Below, in pieces: positions 36,384 to 49,691 of a stretch of 64,000 bases of DNA (within the stretch, counting starts at the first letter, position 1; each line of letters opens with the position of its first letter). The notes under the pieces are model-generated. The model searched no databases and was not told the origin of the DNA. It saw only the letters and a list, made by a program, of their open reading frames with translations. A program made the translations under genes and the position numbers. The DNA comes from Antedon mediterranea (Eukaryota > Echinodermata > Crinoidea > Comatulida > Antedonidae), in assembly GCF_964355755.1 (NCBI RefSeq), contig NC_092676.1:28314288-28378287 (forward strand), written 5' to 3'.

Positions 36384-36749
36384 TCTTTATAGGCTATCTT
36401 GAAATGATTGAAATTGGTTACACTTCAATTAGAGGTAGAAAGGGCCGATGGAAAAAATATCAGTAATAGATTTAATTTAAATGAAGTTGAAGATGAATAT
36501 TATTATTATTATTTGCTCTCGTTACCAAGATATCAGAAATTAATGTATACCTACTTTATTTATTGAAAATCCTAATACTTTTTAATGTTGCCGTTTAATG
36601 GCATCACATGATTCAAGGACCATTAATAATTTATCCGAATATATTTATCATGCTTATAATTCCAGATTTATTTTTTGCTTTGAAACGACATTAATTTTTG
36701 TTTTTTTAAATCATGATTGCTTAATTTAGGGATAATCATTACTTTTATT

Positions 36750-36815
36750 TTTTTGGTCCCAAAGAGAATAAAATTCAAATGCGAAGGAGCAAGTACATAC
36801 CCTTAGTAGATGAGA
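36750..36815 (+). pseudogene. EEP-like gene 3'-end relic
   Basis: 'ttcaaatgcgaaggagcaag' (36774-36793) with its surroundings matches the end of the gene at 27173-27649 (27614-27633). No upstream coding sequence is present. It lies just beyond duplication copy B, mirroring the arrangement on its left side. Confidence 0.6.
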
Positions 36816-39264
36816 TGGGTGAATTATATTAGTATTATAATGAAGAGACTATGGAGTATGGTCAGAACTATTAATTTAAAGTATTAAAGTGTTTTCTTGT
36901 CTAGTCTTGTATTTTTATATTTAATGTTTCTCTTTTTATTTCATTTGCATTATACTTTTTTATTTATGTGTACTGTATTTGGAAAGCAATAAATATTACT
37001 TACTTACAGTGTAAGGTTGACTATCGGAATTATCACAAGCAATTAGTATTTGCACTTTTAGTAAACTTAGGTAAAATATTATATTTTACAAAAGTGTTTG
37101 TATAAAACTTTGAAACTATAATATACTATAGATATCATGAGTATAATGAAATCATTAGTTAATTTGTTTCTAAATTTGTCTAAGTTTTCGCTGGGGCTAA
37201 TATGATTATTAGTAAGTTGAAACGCGTATAATTTAATCCTGTTATAGATAGATCTTTGACTTTTATATTAGTTGGTGATGAGTAATTTTAATGTAGAATG
37301 AAACAAAAATAATGCAGCCATGTAGTCTAATTGATAGAGGGCGTCTGCATAACAAATAGATTTGTCATTTACACATTTACTTAATTTATTGCTGGCGGAG
37401 AGTTTCCTTTCAAATGTGTGAAAGTATTTGTGGCAGTAGGCACTCAATGTATTAATAGCATACAACACATTTCAGTCGTCATTGTTTTAATGTGATTATA
37501 TTCAATGTAGCTACGAATACGAACTATTTAAATTGTGTTTCCATTTGTGTTTTTTTTTTTAATTCGTCCGATACCGGTGCCCATTATTGTTACAGAGCAA
37601 GTGCATACTAGCCAATGAAGCTAACGATAGATACACTAGGCTGCACTAGTCAACGAAGCTGCGCTACCCAAGTTTATCTTTACTACTAGCCCTGCACCGA
37701 AATTGATCATTTAGCAGTATCATTTAAAGAAGACAGATGAGCAACATGGAAAGTTATATGAATGTAAATAAAACGTTTAAAATAGTTTGTACATCACATG
37801 CTGTAGGCCTAGTGTCTAACACCTATATTAGGCTATCAGTTTATCACAATAAAAATAGATACAGATCAAAATATTGAACACAAGAAGTATAAAATAATCA
37901 AAATAGAGAGACTAAATTATATCGATATAAAATCGATATTTCACGAACAGAACGGTGGCGCTGTTTTGTTAAAATAATAACTTTCCATTATTTCAGAGGC
38001 AATGGCTCTGCATTTATTTTAAAAAAACTACGGCGCCCTCTGTGGTTGTGTATTTCCGGTAAAAGTACTATTCTTAGAAATTTACTTCTGATTTAAGTCG
38101 AACATTTAAAACAAATTTGGATTAGGCCTATCGTTTTCAACCCGATCCAAATGCAATAACCTATATATATTATTAACAGAAAAGGTGAATTTACTACTGA
38201 ACTAGTATGTTACATTATTGCTAACAGTTAACAGAGATAAAAATGTTTTTTCTTAATTATTCACAAACTTCTATATTATAAGCCATGTTTGTAAATTGTT
38301 CTATATGTTCTATAACACCAACTCGAATGATGATATAAATAATGTGAAATGATAAAGATGAGAAAAAAAAGTAATGCCTGGGTGTTCCTGCTTTGTAGAA
38401 TAATTGATGTTTCAATTATTTTGCATAAATTGTTCTATAACACCAATGGTTTAAACATTTTTCACAATTCAAAAATGTCTGTATTTTAATCGGAGTTTTA
38501 AATGACACTCTGCATAAAAGTCTCATACATGCTTCATCAGACCTATTCATATGTTATTGATGCATTTACTTGTTATTAATCCGTTTTCATCAGGCAATTC
38601 ACAGAATATAGAATGTCACTACCCCATAATGCTGCACCTAGAACAATTGATGTTTAGTTTTCATTATTTTTCAATAATATTGATACTGGCCATATGGTTT
38701 GATGTTTTCACAACTCAAATATTTCGATGAGAACTCATTATAGGCCTATGTAATAAAAGGTCGTAATTCAGCTTTTATTTAGTTTACTGAACGTAAATAA
38801 TTAAGCATAAATGAAATTAATGGAATCAAAAGGACGTACGTTCACAAAAATAACATTAAAAAAAACACAAGTTTTAACAGTAAACATTGTGCTTCATCAG
38901 ATTTATTATTTGTATTGATACATTTAGGGACTATATAAAATATAATATCGAATTGAATTTATATTTTACGCTGGCTATAATTGTAGGCCTATCTTCTTGA
39001 CCGGCATTTTATAAACGTTGCTATAAAATAATAAACGCAATTATTGATGTTTTTAAGAATTTAGTAAACAAACAAAAGACCCACACCTCATCCGAACATA
39101 GATAATATTTGTATTTTTGGTTTTAAGTGCTTCAAATGTATTATTTTAACCTTTAATTTTATACATAATTATTATAAACTATTATATTAATATATTTACT
39201 AGAATCCTATAAACACAAAATTAATGTAGTAGTTAATGTGTTTTATTATTCCGTACTTCTTTAG
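36816..39264. other. Noncoding array-unit and receptor-intron sequence
   Basis: 37480-37980 resembles 3250-3670 and 50490-50970 (3' flank unit of the EEP genes). 38230-38700 recurs at 42160-42560, 46000-46270 and 48410-48720 ('caggcaattcacagaatata'). 38870-39110 is the intron shared with the Ig relics at 14975 and 16660. No Ig-type exon or other gene could be found in this stretch. Confidence 0.5.
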
Positions 39265-40615
39265 CTGAGTTCATTAGCCACGGCAGTATGGTGTTCATAT
39301 CTAATAATGAGTCTGGTGAGCTATCAATGTCAACACTTCATCTCATCATCATGTACCCGCTAGCTAGGACAGTGTACAATGAATTCAACAAGGATCTTAT
39401 ATTTCTGCCATACAATACGCAAGGTAACATTTTTGCAAAAACATATTTATTCTTTCTGACATTTGATCCAGTATTGATTTTATTCCAAGTAATAAGGAAT
39501 GATTTGATGTGCACACTAGGTCTTTTGAAGTTATCTGTTATAACATTACACCAGAAGTACATTATAATGTTTTATATTGACATGGCAACGCTGATGACTC
39601 GTACTAGACACAGCTGTTTGTTGCTTCTCATTTATTAAATATTGATTTTATTTCAAGTAATAAGGAATAATTATGATATGCACACTACCTCCTTTGAATT
39701 TATCGGTTATAACAATACACCAGAAGTGCATTATACATGTTTTATGTATCTGTTGCCACAGCAACGCTGATGACCCACGCTACACATTGTTTGTTTTTTT
39801 GTCTCTTCTCATTTATCAAATTACATTCAATATTATTTTGCGGGTTAATGCTCCTGCAACATTGATCCATTATTGATTGTATTCAAAATGATATAGAGTG
39901 ACTTTGATGACTAATAAACCTGAAGTACATTGTACATGATGTATATAGTCGTTGCCACAGCAACGTTCATTATTTATTTTTATTATAACAGTAGTAGAGT
40001 TGTGGCTTGGTGGCTACTAATTCGAGGGTCCTGGGTTCAAGTCCTGTCATATGTCAGGATTTTTTCTAATGACAATTTACAACTCCACTCCCAAAGACTT
40101 GTAATAAGACTTTGTTTATGTAAGGCATCTTGTGTAGATGTTTGTCTTGTGAACAAGATTGTCACCTTTAAGAAGGATAGTGAATGAATTCGCTTATGGT
40201 TATCGTTGGCAATTTGCCTAAATATATAAAAGAAAGAAATAAGGAATAAATGTTATCAAAAGAACTGAGTATGTCCTAGAGTCCAATATAATTTCATATT
40301 TTTTTTAACGTAATTCTACAAAAACATCAAACTGTAGACCTATAATTCACAGACATAATTATTTACTATTTTTTGTGTATTTCAGATATCATCATAATTG
40401 TGGTATGGGTGGTGCTCATATTTGCAGGATTAACCACACAACACTTTCTCACACGAAAAGACCGACGCGACTTTCCCGAATGCCCGGCCAAGTTATACGC
40501 AAAAACAAATGAATTTTTAAACACAGAAGAACAACAAATTCCACCAATAGTTGACGTTACAGAACGAACACCACTTTTACAAAACACAGCAAGTTCAATA
40601 GATAAATATGAATGA
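39265..40615 (+). CDS. Partial membrane-receptor-like gene: juxtamembrane and TM/tail exons
   Basis: Exon 39265-39423 (acceptor TTCTTTAG, donor CAAG/GTAAC) encodes EFISHGSMVFISNNESGE ... LIFLPYNTQ. Exon 40386-40615 (acceptor GTATTTCAG) joins in phase 1 to give Asp, then a single transmembrane helix IIIIVVWVVLIFAGL, a basic stop-transfer LTRKDRR, and a cytoplasmic tail of about 50 residues containing the acidic dileucine ERTPLL and ending DKYE. ERTPLL fits [DE]xxxL[LI], an AP-complex sorting signal, so endosomal trafficking is inferred. The ectodomain exon is missing; shared intron sequence suggests it was a signal-peptide/V-Ig exon like 16409. The middle of the first exon is frameshifted relative to the copy at 43088. 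A SINE sits in the intron. Without a first exon this copy is probably not functional. Confidence 0.6.
39996..40240 (+). mobile_element. tRNA-derived SINE
   Basis: GTTGTGGCTTGGTGGCTACT (A-box region) and GGGTTCAAGTCC (B box) open a plus-strand element of the same family as that at 8985-9192; 'tcctgtcatatgtcagga' follows as in the other copy. It ends in A-rich sequence near 40240. It lies in the intron between the juxtamembrane and transmembrane exons. Confidence 0.75.
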
Positions 40616-43087
40616 TATTATATGTAAAATGTTATATATAAAATATAAGTATAGGCCTAAGCCATTAAAATATTTTGTCAGCCCAAAACGCCCTCCCCTA
40701 CTGAGACTTCAGAGGTTGTCTGCACCTATTTTTTTTTCATCAAATCTACAAAATGTCACTTACTTGCAAAATGCAATAACCTATATATTATTAACAGATA
40801 AGGTCTTTTGTATGTTTTGGATAAAAAAAAATGAATTTACTACTTAATGTTATGTAACATTATTGCTAACGGTTAACAGAGTTAAACATGTTTTTCTTAA
40901 TTATTCACAAACCTCTATTATAAGCCATTTAAATATTTGTCAGCCAGAAAATCTATCTACTGAGAATTACCCACATTTTTCATTGTTGTCTGCAGCTTTG
41001 TTTTTTCATCAAATCTACAAAATGTCATTTCTTCTTGCATCCAATCCAAAATGCTTATAGTATCCTGATTGTGGATCCTAGTATGTATGGTAATCAACAC
41101 ACATGACATTTACATGTTGTGGTTAAAAGAAACATATTAACCAACTTTCTGTTAATTAATCATTAATTATTGTGGACTTGATCTTGTTAATGAATATAGT
41201 TAAGTAGCAGAGGTACACATTAGATCCAAAGTGATTTAGCAGTAATAACTTCATCGTGATCAACTACATTTATTTTTTGACATGTTAGGCTATAATGTAT
41301 ATTAATTAAATAAATCATACTGCTGTCTTGCCATTTCAAAAAGAAATTATGTTTTAAAACAATTTTATTAGAAAAGCTGTTTACAATTGTGTTACTGTAT
41401 ATATGCAGAACAGAATGTTTGGAGACAGAGAGACTCGCTCATTATTTGGTCATCAATTTGTATATAAAGTATTTGTATGATAACCAAACATAAATAGAAT
41501 AAAATTAAGTTATATATAGTTGATAGATATCATAGCAATTTGGTTGTATATTTCTGGTAAAAGTATCATTTTTAGCAATTGCTTTAACAAATCTTCTAAC
41601 TTCAACATGCAAGTAGTATTTCTACTACTGTTAAAAGAAGCTTATCATTTTTCTTAATCAAAATGTATATACTAGTTTTGATAAAAAGGTGAATACATTG
41701 CTCTATATTATGATGTATTATGTATCTGTTTCTAGACAGCCCATCTCAAAATTTGTTTTCTGAGATTTCGCCTTTCTTAATTAATTTAATTTTGGTTTCT
41801 TATTTATTGACATTTTTTTGCAACTGAGAAAAGAAAAATAAACAAACAATAAAACAGAGAAAAACTGAAATTGAATCAGAGTTAATATATACTGTCTTGC
41901 TTAACTTGTTCAGTACAGTTATTGCGATATACAATAAACCACTCGAATGATGATATAATCAACTCATTCCAACACAATATAAGATACTGTAGTTATTTAG
42001 AAATTAAAAATAATATATTCTGCCTTCAAACTCTTCGTATCATCATTTTGTTACTGTATTATATGTTATGTTAGAGTATGTAAATAAATGTTATGTAATT
42101 TTTTTTTTAATAAATAGATATCAATAATGTGAAAAGATAAAGATGAGAAAAAAAGTATAATGCCGGGAGATATTCTCGTTCACCAGGGGGAATTCACACC
42201 CATCCATGGATAACAAGTGTTTCTGTTATTGTAGAATAATTACTGATGTTTCAATTGTTTTGCATAAATATTTTTTTAACACCAATGGTTTAGGCCTAAA
42301 AATCTTTTAATTTTCACAACTCAGATATTTCTGTGTTTAATCGGTGTTTTAAATGACACGTTGTAGAACAGTCTCATAATGCTTCATCAGGCCTATAATA
42401 TGTTATTGATGTATTTACTTGTTATCAATCCGTTTTCATCAGGCAATTCACAGAATATAGAATGTCACTACCCCATAATGTTGCACCTAGAACAATTGAT
42501 GTTTAGTAGTTGTACTTTATTTTTCAATAATATTGATACTGGCCATCTGGTTTGATGTTTTCACAACTCAAATATTTCGATGAGAACTCTTCGTTTATTA
42601 AATGACACTTACATTATATGTACAAAAAGGTCGTAATTCAGCTTTTACTGAACGTAAATAAGTAAGCATAAAGGTAATTAATGGAACCAAAAGGACGTAC
42701 GTTCACAAAAATAACATTTTAAACAAAAACAAAAGTTTTAACAGTAAACATTGTGCTTCATCAGATTAATTATTTGTATTGATACATTTAGGGACTATAT
42801 AAAATATAATATCGAATTGAATTTATATTTTACGCTGGCTATAATTGTATCTTCTTCACCGGCATTTTATAAACTTTGCTATAAAATAATAAACGCAATT
42901 ATTGATGTTTTTAAGAATTTAGTAAACAAACAAAAGACCCACACCTCATCCGTGAACAAAGTGTTCAAACGTATTATTTTAACCTTTAATTTTATACATG
43001 TTTATAAACTATTATATTTATATTTTCTAGAATCCTATAAACAAAAATGTAGTAGTTAATGTGTTTCATTATTCCGTACTACTTTAG
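40616..43087. other. 3' flank of receptor unit and next unit's upstream sequence
   Basis: Array-unit noncoding sequence. 41740-41880 ('agcccatctcaaaatttgtt', then an AAAATAAA-rich segment) recurs at 45420-45570, 48010-48120 and 51640-51840. It therefore looks like the common 3' untranslated or downstream part of the receptor units. 42160-43080 repeats 38350-39260. No gene is seen. Confidence 0.5.
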
Positions 43088-43830
43088 CTGAGTTCATTAG
43101 CCACGGCGGTATGGGGTTCATATCTAATAATGAGTCTGGTGAGCTATGTATCAATGTCAACCCTTCATCTCATCGTCATGTACCCCCGCCACCTAATAGG
43201 ACAGAGTTCAACAAGGATCTTGTATTTTTGCCGTACACTACACAAGGTTTTGCAACAAAGTTTCCCTTCCTGAAATTTGATCCATTATTGATTTCATTTC
43301 AAATGCAATGATTATGATATTGCACACAGGTCCTTAATTTATCGGTTATTTATAACAATTGCAATCCGGCCCAGAAGTACATTATAAATAAGTTATTGTG
43401 TGGGCACGACAACACTAATAACTCATACCACTACATAGTTGTTTGTTGCTTCTCATTTATCAAATTATATTTTTACATGAAGATACAATATCTTTACAAT
43501 CTGTTACAAGTTATTGTTCCTGTACCATATTTTATTCAAAATAAAATGGAATGATTTATGGTGACTAGGTCCATTTTAATTCATTGAGCACATTGCACAT
43601 TACATATATAGTATTTTATAAGCAGAATTATTAGTCTACTGAAGATATCTGTTCAATACAAATTATTGTTCTTTCACCATTGATCCATTATTGATGTATA
43701 CACGTATTTATATATTTCAGATATCATCATAATTGTGGTATGGGTGGTGCTCATATTTGCAGGATTAACAACACAACACTTACTCACACGGAAAGACTTT
43801 CCCGAATATGCGGCCGCCAAAGCAGGTTAA
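43088..43830 (+). pseudogene. Membrane-receptor-like gene, copy 2, nonsense in tail
   Basis: Exon 43088-43246 is exactly 159 bases like its sister and reads EFISHGGMGFISNNESGELC, then HRHVPPPPNRTEFNKDLVFL. The donor is CAAG/GTTTT. The next exon from 43721 (TATATTTCAG acceptor) joins in the same phase to give DIIIIVVWVVLIFAGLTT and LTRKDFPE. An indel-altered segment then reaches TAA at 43828-43830, removing the dileucine tail. The frame continues after the stop with VDVTERTPLLKNT, showing recent loss. ESGELCINV resembles an Ig F strand (DxGxYxC) with shifted spacing; this is tentative. Confidence 0.65.
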
Positions 43831-43947
43831 TTTTTAAACACAGAACAACAAATTCCCCCATTAGTTGATGTTACAGAAAGAACACCACTTTTAAAAAACA
43901 CAGCAAATTCAATAGATAAATATCCAGTGAGAATACAAACAACTAGA

Positions 43948-44501
43948 GGGTACTCCGAGAGTACAAACCTCCGCCTACTGTAAAATTCCCTACATAAAAT
44001 GCCCCCTGAATATTTTTTTTTTACATTTTTTTTATTAGTTCTAAGTGTAAATATGTTAACTGCACACTACAAAGTTGTGGATGACTTTTCACAGTTGAGA
44101 TCGCTGGTTCAAGTCCCACCGAGATTTTTTTTTTTTTTTATTATTTTTTTTATTTCTTTTTTTTTTTTTTTTTTGTGGACCTTGATCTTTGACCCTGACC
44201 CTTCAAAATTTAACCACAATTATATGATGTGTCATTGATCATTGTGGCTAAGTTTGGTGAGAATCGGATAAAAACTGTGGTCTCTAGGTAGTAAAATAGT
44301 TTTTTGTTAGTTGTGACCTTGACCTATGACCTTTTCCCCTCAAATTCGAACTCGTCCGAGCTTTTGGGGCATAGATCATTGTTGCCAAATTTGGTGAGAA
44401 TCGGATAAAAACTGTGGCCTCAAGGCTGTTCACAGACACACACACAAACACACACACACACATACAGGGGTGAAAACATTACCTCCTTGGCGGAGGTAAT
44501 T
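43948..44501. mobile_element. Non-autonomous repeat element with TGACCT-rich body
   Basis: Flanked by ACTAGA on both sides (43942-43947 and 44502-44507), a possible 6-bp target duplication. Near the left end is ACCTCCGCC and near the right end GGCGGAGGTAAT, an inverted pair. Inside are a B-box-like GGTTCAAGTCCC, a long T tract, two copies of 'gtgagaatcggataaaaact', and CA repeats near 44430-44462. The pattern is typical of a very common interspersed repeat of marine invertebrates; the class is uncertain. The frame 43999-44238 is repeat sequence. Confidence 0.55.
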
Positions 44502-44507
44502 ACTAGA

Positions 44508-46899
44508 AAATCAAGAAAACCTATTGCATAGTTAAAGGCCATTTAAATATTTGTCAGCCCAAAACGCCCTCTACTGAGACTTACCCACATTTGACCATTA
44601 CTCCAATTTACAGAGGTTGTCAGCAGCTATGTTTTCACTGTCATAAAATATACAAATAAACGTCTTCATTACTTTTTACATCTGACACAAATTGATCACT
44701 GTATCCTGATTTTGGACCCTAATAAGTATGGTCGACACAAATAACATTTACATATGAGTTGTGGTTAAAAGAAACATATTAACTAACTTTTACTGTTACT
44801 TATTGTGGACTTGATCTTGTTAATGACTAGTGACTAGTATAAGTTAGAGAACAGGAGGAGTAAACTTTTAAACCAAAGTGACGAGTGTATTTCTTACATG
44901 AACAGTAACTGGGAAGTCATTATGAAAATTATGAATAAAATTTCTTGAATCTTGAATCTTGAATCTTGAACAAGTACTTTTAACTGTTATGCCATAATGT
45001 ATATTACTTATAGAATCGTATTGTTGTCTTGCCATTTACATGTTAAAACCAATTTTATTAGAAAATGTGTTTACAATTGTGTTACTGTATAAATATATAT
45101 ATGCAAAACAGAATGTTTGGAGACATATATAGACTCACTCATTATTATAATGCACCGTCTTTGATCATCATTCTGTATATTGCATGATAACTAAGAATAA
45201 ATATTGTTTGTATATTTCTGGTAAAAATATTATTTTTAGCAATGCTTTAACCAATCTAATAGCTTCAACATATAATAACTATTATTGCTGATAGCTTATC
45301 AATTTCTTAATCAAAATGTATATATATTAGACCTGATTAGTAAAATATTTGGTAAGTTTGGATAAAAAGGTGAATAGCCTACATTATTTTATATTATGAT
45401 GTATTATGTAACTATTTCTAGACAGCCCATCTCAAAATTTGTTTTCTGAGATTTCGCCTTTCTTAATTTGCTCATATTATTGTTATCTTGTTTATTGACA
45501 TAGATAGACATATAGATAAACTTTATTCGTCAAAAATTGAATATACTGAGAAAATAAAAATAAATTTGACTTGAATTCAATAATATCGGTACAGGGCCAT
45601 CTGGTTTGAATTATTTTTCACAACTCAAATATTTCGGTACCTCTTCCCTTTTAAATGACACTACAGATATTATGCCAAAAAGTCTAGTTCACATTTTAAT
45701 GAACAACTTACGAAGTTTGTTTTATTTTTATTTTTTTTTTTCCAACTGAGAAAAGAAAAATAAAGTTGACTTGAATTGAATAAATTTTAATTGACAAAAG
45801 AGAAAAACTGAAATGGATTCACAGTTATTGTACTACTGTCTTGCTTAACCTTTTCATTACAGTGTATTGCAATATAATGAACCACTCGAATGTATGATAT
45901 AAATAATGTGAAAAGATAAGAACAAATTATGCCTGGGATAGTCTCGTTCATCAGGGGAAAATCGACACCCATCCATGGGGTAAGTGTTCCTGTTATTGTA
46001 GAATAATTGATGTTTCAATTGTTTTACACATTGTTCTCAGATAACACCAATGGTTTAAATGTTTTAAAATTCACAACTCAGATTGTCTGTGTTTTAATCG
46101 GTATTTTAAATGACACGTTGTATAAAAGTCCCATACATGCTTCATCAAACCTATTACTATGTTATTGATGCATTACCTGTTATCAATTCGCTTTCATCAG
46201 GCAATTCACAGAATATAATGTCACTAAAGCTACCCCATAATGTTTCACCTAGAACAATTGGTGTTTTTGTACGCTACCTTTCAATAATATCGGTACTGGG
46301 CCATATGGTTTGATTGATGTTATTAACAAATCAAATATTTCGGTGGCATAACTGATTGTGGGTCTGAAGAGGCGAATTATCCTATTTTATATATATCCAA
46401 CCCAATAAGTGGAAATTATATGCTTCATCAGATTTATTATTTTATTGTTAACTTAGTGCCTATATAAAAATATAATATCGGATTATTATTTATTTATTAT
46501 ATATTGACTATAATAATAAACATTTGTTTTAAGAATTATAAATTTTGTAATAAACCCAATAAAATATGTTAGTAAACAGAAGACCTACCTCATTTTTCTG
46601 CATTGCCTTTATCGCAGTATGGTTTTAAATGTTAATAACACAATTTCTGCCATTGATGTTTAAAATAAGATTTACTTTAATTCCACTAATGATTTTTTAA
46701 TCGGATACTCATATTAGGAGTTAATTTTTATATCGGTTAATTTTTATCGGTTAATTATGGGTTAAATGTTGGCTGCGGAAACACGACTAGGGAGGGTATA
46801 TTTATTTGTTTGTGGGGTGGGAGTATTTTTTTGTTAGCAGGATAACATCAAGTCGGATCTTTACCACATTTCCACAGATAATAATTGCCAGATACTTCA
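44508..46899. other. Array-unit noncoding sequence
   Basis: Repeats of the receptor-unit flanks: 44540-45400 parallels 40660-41700, 45420-45570 parallels 41740-41880, and 45890-46260 parallels 42110-42500. A short tandem 'cttgaat' run at 44943-44967 resembles the 3' terminus of a non-LTR element. No gene. Confidence 0.45.
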
Positions 46900-47740
46900 G
46901 CCATATTTTCATTTTAGCGTAGGCGCAACTCTTGTCCAATAAAAAGTGACGGCTCACTCCGCCGTAAATAGAATCGATTACGTAATATAATTCGAATGCT
47001 GAAATAAATAAGTGAAAACATAAAGATGAGAACATCTGATTAATTAGCAATTAGAAGAAAAGTAAAATGCGAAAGGATGTTCTCCTACCGCGGGGGTAAA
47101 TTCACACCTTTCCGTATGTTTCTCCTCCTTGTTCACAAACCTAATGGTACCAATCCAATTGCATTACGGTACGTTACATAGCCCATGGAAATTAATTAAT
47201 TAATCCATGCATAGCCTTTCCAGTTTTTTCTATGAATTGGAATTAAATACACACAATATCTATAAGTATGCATATACCAGCGTTCCTGTTATTGTAAAAT
47301 AATTGATTGTTTGCAGAGATTGTTCGATACTTGGCCATCTGTGGTTTAAATGTTTTCATTTTCTCATACATTCTTTTTATCAGGCTATTATATTATTGAT
47401 GCATTGATGTATTAAATCCTAAAATGCAATAACTATCTATTATTATATAAGGGATACAATATTTTACAGGCTGTCTAGAATATTAGGTATCCTCGTAGCA
47501 GATTGCACCCCCGCCTAAAATATAACAGTAATAAATATCTATTATAAGGGATACAATATTTTATGGGCTGTCTAGAATATTAGATATCCCGGTCACAGAT
47601 TGCGCCCCTGTAATATAACATGGGAATGATGTATGATGTCCAGGTCCATTTTAATTTATCTGGTATACTATAATACAAGTAGAATGTTTTAAAAGTACAA
47701 TAATAAATATAAGTACATTGTTTGTAGCCATCAATTGGCA
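46900..47740. repeat. Diverged copy of the 490-1220 unit
   Basis: 'tacggtacgttacatagccc', 'atcaggctattat', 'tctattataagggatacaat' and 'agattgcaccc' occur in the same order as at 490-1090 and 28030-28340. A 'gtccaataaaaagtgacggc' word near 46933-46952 may be a decayed CCAAT promoter module. No gene is present. Confidence 0.6.
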
Positions 47741-47862
47741 CAATGCTCGTTATTTTGTAAGCAGAATTATAGTCATATAGTTATAGGCATATAAAGATAC
47801 AATATGTACAATCTGCACCATTGATCCATTAATGATGTATACACTTATTTTTATATATATCA

Positions 47863-47960
47863 GATATTACCATGGTATGGGTGGTGCTCGTATTTGATTA
47901 ACAACAAAATAACTTTCTCACACGCAAGGACTTCCCGAACGCCCTAAACAAATGAATTTT
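47863..47960 (+). pseudogene. Receptor TM/tail exon relic, copy 3
   Basis: After an acceptor-like TATATCAG, 'atggtatgggtggtgctcgtatttgattaacaac' (in parts) matches the transmembrane exon at 40386 with deletions and a stop inside the helix. Part of the basic segment ('ctttctcacacgcaaggact') is kept. Confidence 0.7.
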
Positions 47961-49691
47961 TAATAAAAAGGTAAATACAATCATTTTATATTATGTATCT
48001 GTTTCTTTTCCTAACCCTACCCATCCCAGCGTTTTCTTTCTGGGATTTGCCGTCATAATTCGCTTATAATAACTGTTTTCTTGTTTATTACAATAAATAA
48101 ATGTTACTTTGAATTGAATTAATTGAAATTATTATAATTGTCACCAGAGAGAAACTTTAAATAAGAAATGGAATTAGAGTTATTGTACTGTCGCTTAACT
48201 TATTATTGCTTTCGTATTTTATGTAGTATAGAGTGTTTATTAAGTATTACAATACTGTACAATAAACCACTCGAATACTGAAATAAATAATGTAAAAAGA
48301 GGAAGATGAGAACATTACATTAATTACCAATAGACGTCTAATTAGAGAAAGAGTAAATACCAGGGATGTTCTCTTTCACCAGGGGGTGTTGACACACATC
48401 CCTGGATATAACAAGTGTTCCTGCTCTGTAGAGTAATTGATGTTTCAATTGTTTTACACATTGTTCTCAGATAACACCAATGATTTAAACGTTTTAATTT
48501 TCACAACTTAGATTTTCTGTGTTTTAATCGTTGTTTTAAATGACACTCTGCATAAAAGTCTCATAATGCTTCATCAGACCTATAATATGTTATTGATGCA
48601 TTTACTTGTTATTAATCCGTTTTCATCAGGCAATTCACAGAATATAGAATGTCACTAAACTATAATGTTGCACCTAGAACAATTGATGTTTAGTTGCTGT
48701 ACATTATTTATCAATAATATCGATACTGCCCATCTGGTTTGAATGTTTTTTTTGTCATTTCGAATGTTACGGTGGGAACCGCTCGTTTAGGTTCACAATA
48801 TAAAAAAAAAACATAACAAAAAAAGCAACAAAAAAAAAGATTTAACAGCAGATTTATATCCTCGTCCGATCTATTTTATTTGTACATTTAGGCTTTGTAA
48901 AATGTAATATCGAACTATGTATTGTATTTATATTATACGATGACTATAATAATAATAAACGCAATAAATGTTATTAAGATTTTAGTAAACAGATAGGGCC
49001 TACTCTCTGTGTGAATGTGCGAGGCATACTATTTGAATTTTTGTTATTAAACGAAAAATAAGTATCTATTTAAGTAAATATTACTCGCACTCATTCAATA
49101 TCGACTAAACGTAAAGATATATAATACACACATTAAAAAAGTAAATGCAATATTGAAAAAAGTATCAAAAGACGAATCATAACATAGATGATGCAATCTG
49201 AACCAATTGAAGAAAATGTTAATTGTAACATTATTTTTCATTCTGAATTCAAACATCCATCTTACGTACTATATCTTATGCTAGTTTTTATTAGCCTATG
49301 ATTAGCATAAACAGTTAATTTATCTTAGTTTTATCTTTATAGATTCTTTAATTTATTTTAAATTTTAAAAACTTCGGCCTAAAACATTTAATATTAAAAA
49401 CGGATGGCTTCACTTATTTGTTGGTAGGAGTAGGCGTAATCATTCGTAATTTCTATCCAAATAGCAGATATACATGAATCTTCCTAAAATATCTCATTTA
49501 AAATTTATTGTAAACAACGAAAATGTACATCGCGCAACATACACATAGCGCGACCGATATAAAAAAAAAATCATAGCTGCTGCCGATAACACATAATTAT
49601 ACCTCTTTTGGAACTAATGTAGTTTCGTACCCACCCTATACAATTATTGTAAAAAATAAATATATTTTATTAATAATTAAGCACTCTTCAG
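47961..49691. other. Array-unit noncoding sequence
   Basis: 48010-48120 is the receptor 3' flank unit, and 48290-48720 parallels 42110-42540. 48835-49020 parallels 4195-4375 ('tttatatcctcgtccgatct'). 49080-49130 ('ctcgcactcattcaatatcgactaaacgta') resembles the start-site region of the EEP genes. No gene. Confidence 0.45.

Larger units (their letters stand above)
28018..36725. repeat. Segmental duplication, copy B
   Basis: Direct-repeat partner of 756-8455. It keeps a full-length EEP gene region (29030-30430) that is deleted in copy A, and an undamaged second gene (35637-36383) whose copy-A counterpart is broken. Small indels distinguish the copies, for example 60 extra bases near 31432-31490. 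Between the two genes (30431-35339) only array-unit noncoding sequence and the orphan promoter at about 31190-31380 are seen. Confidence 0.85.

Noticed and set aside
44430-44462. Functional CA repeat or CRISPR-like array
   Set aside because: It is a short simple CA microsatellite inside a mobile element; there are no spacers.
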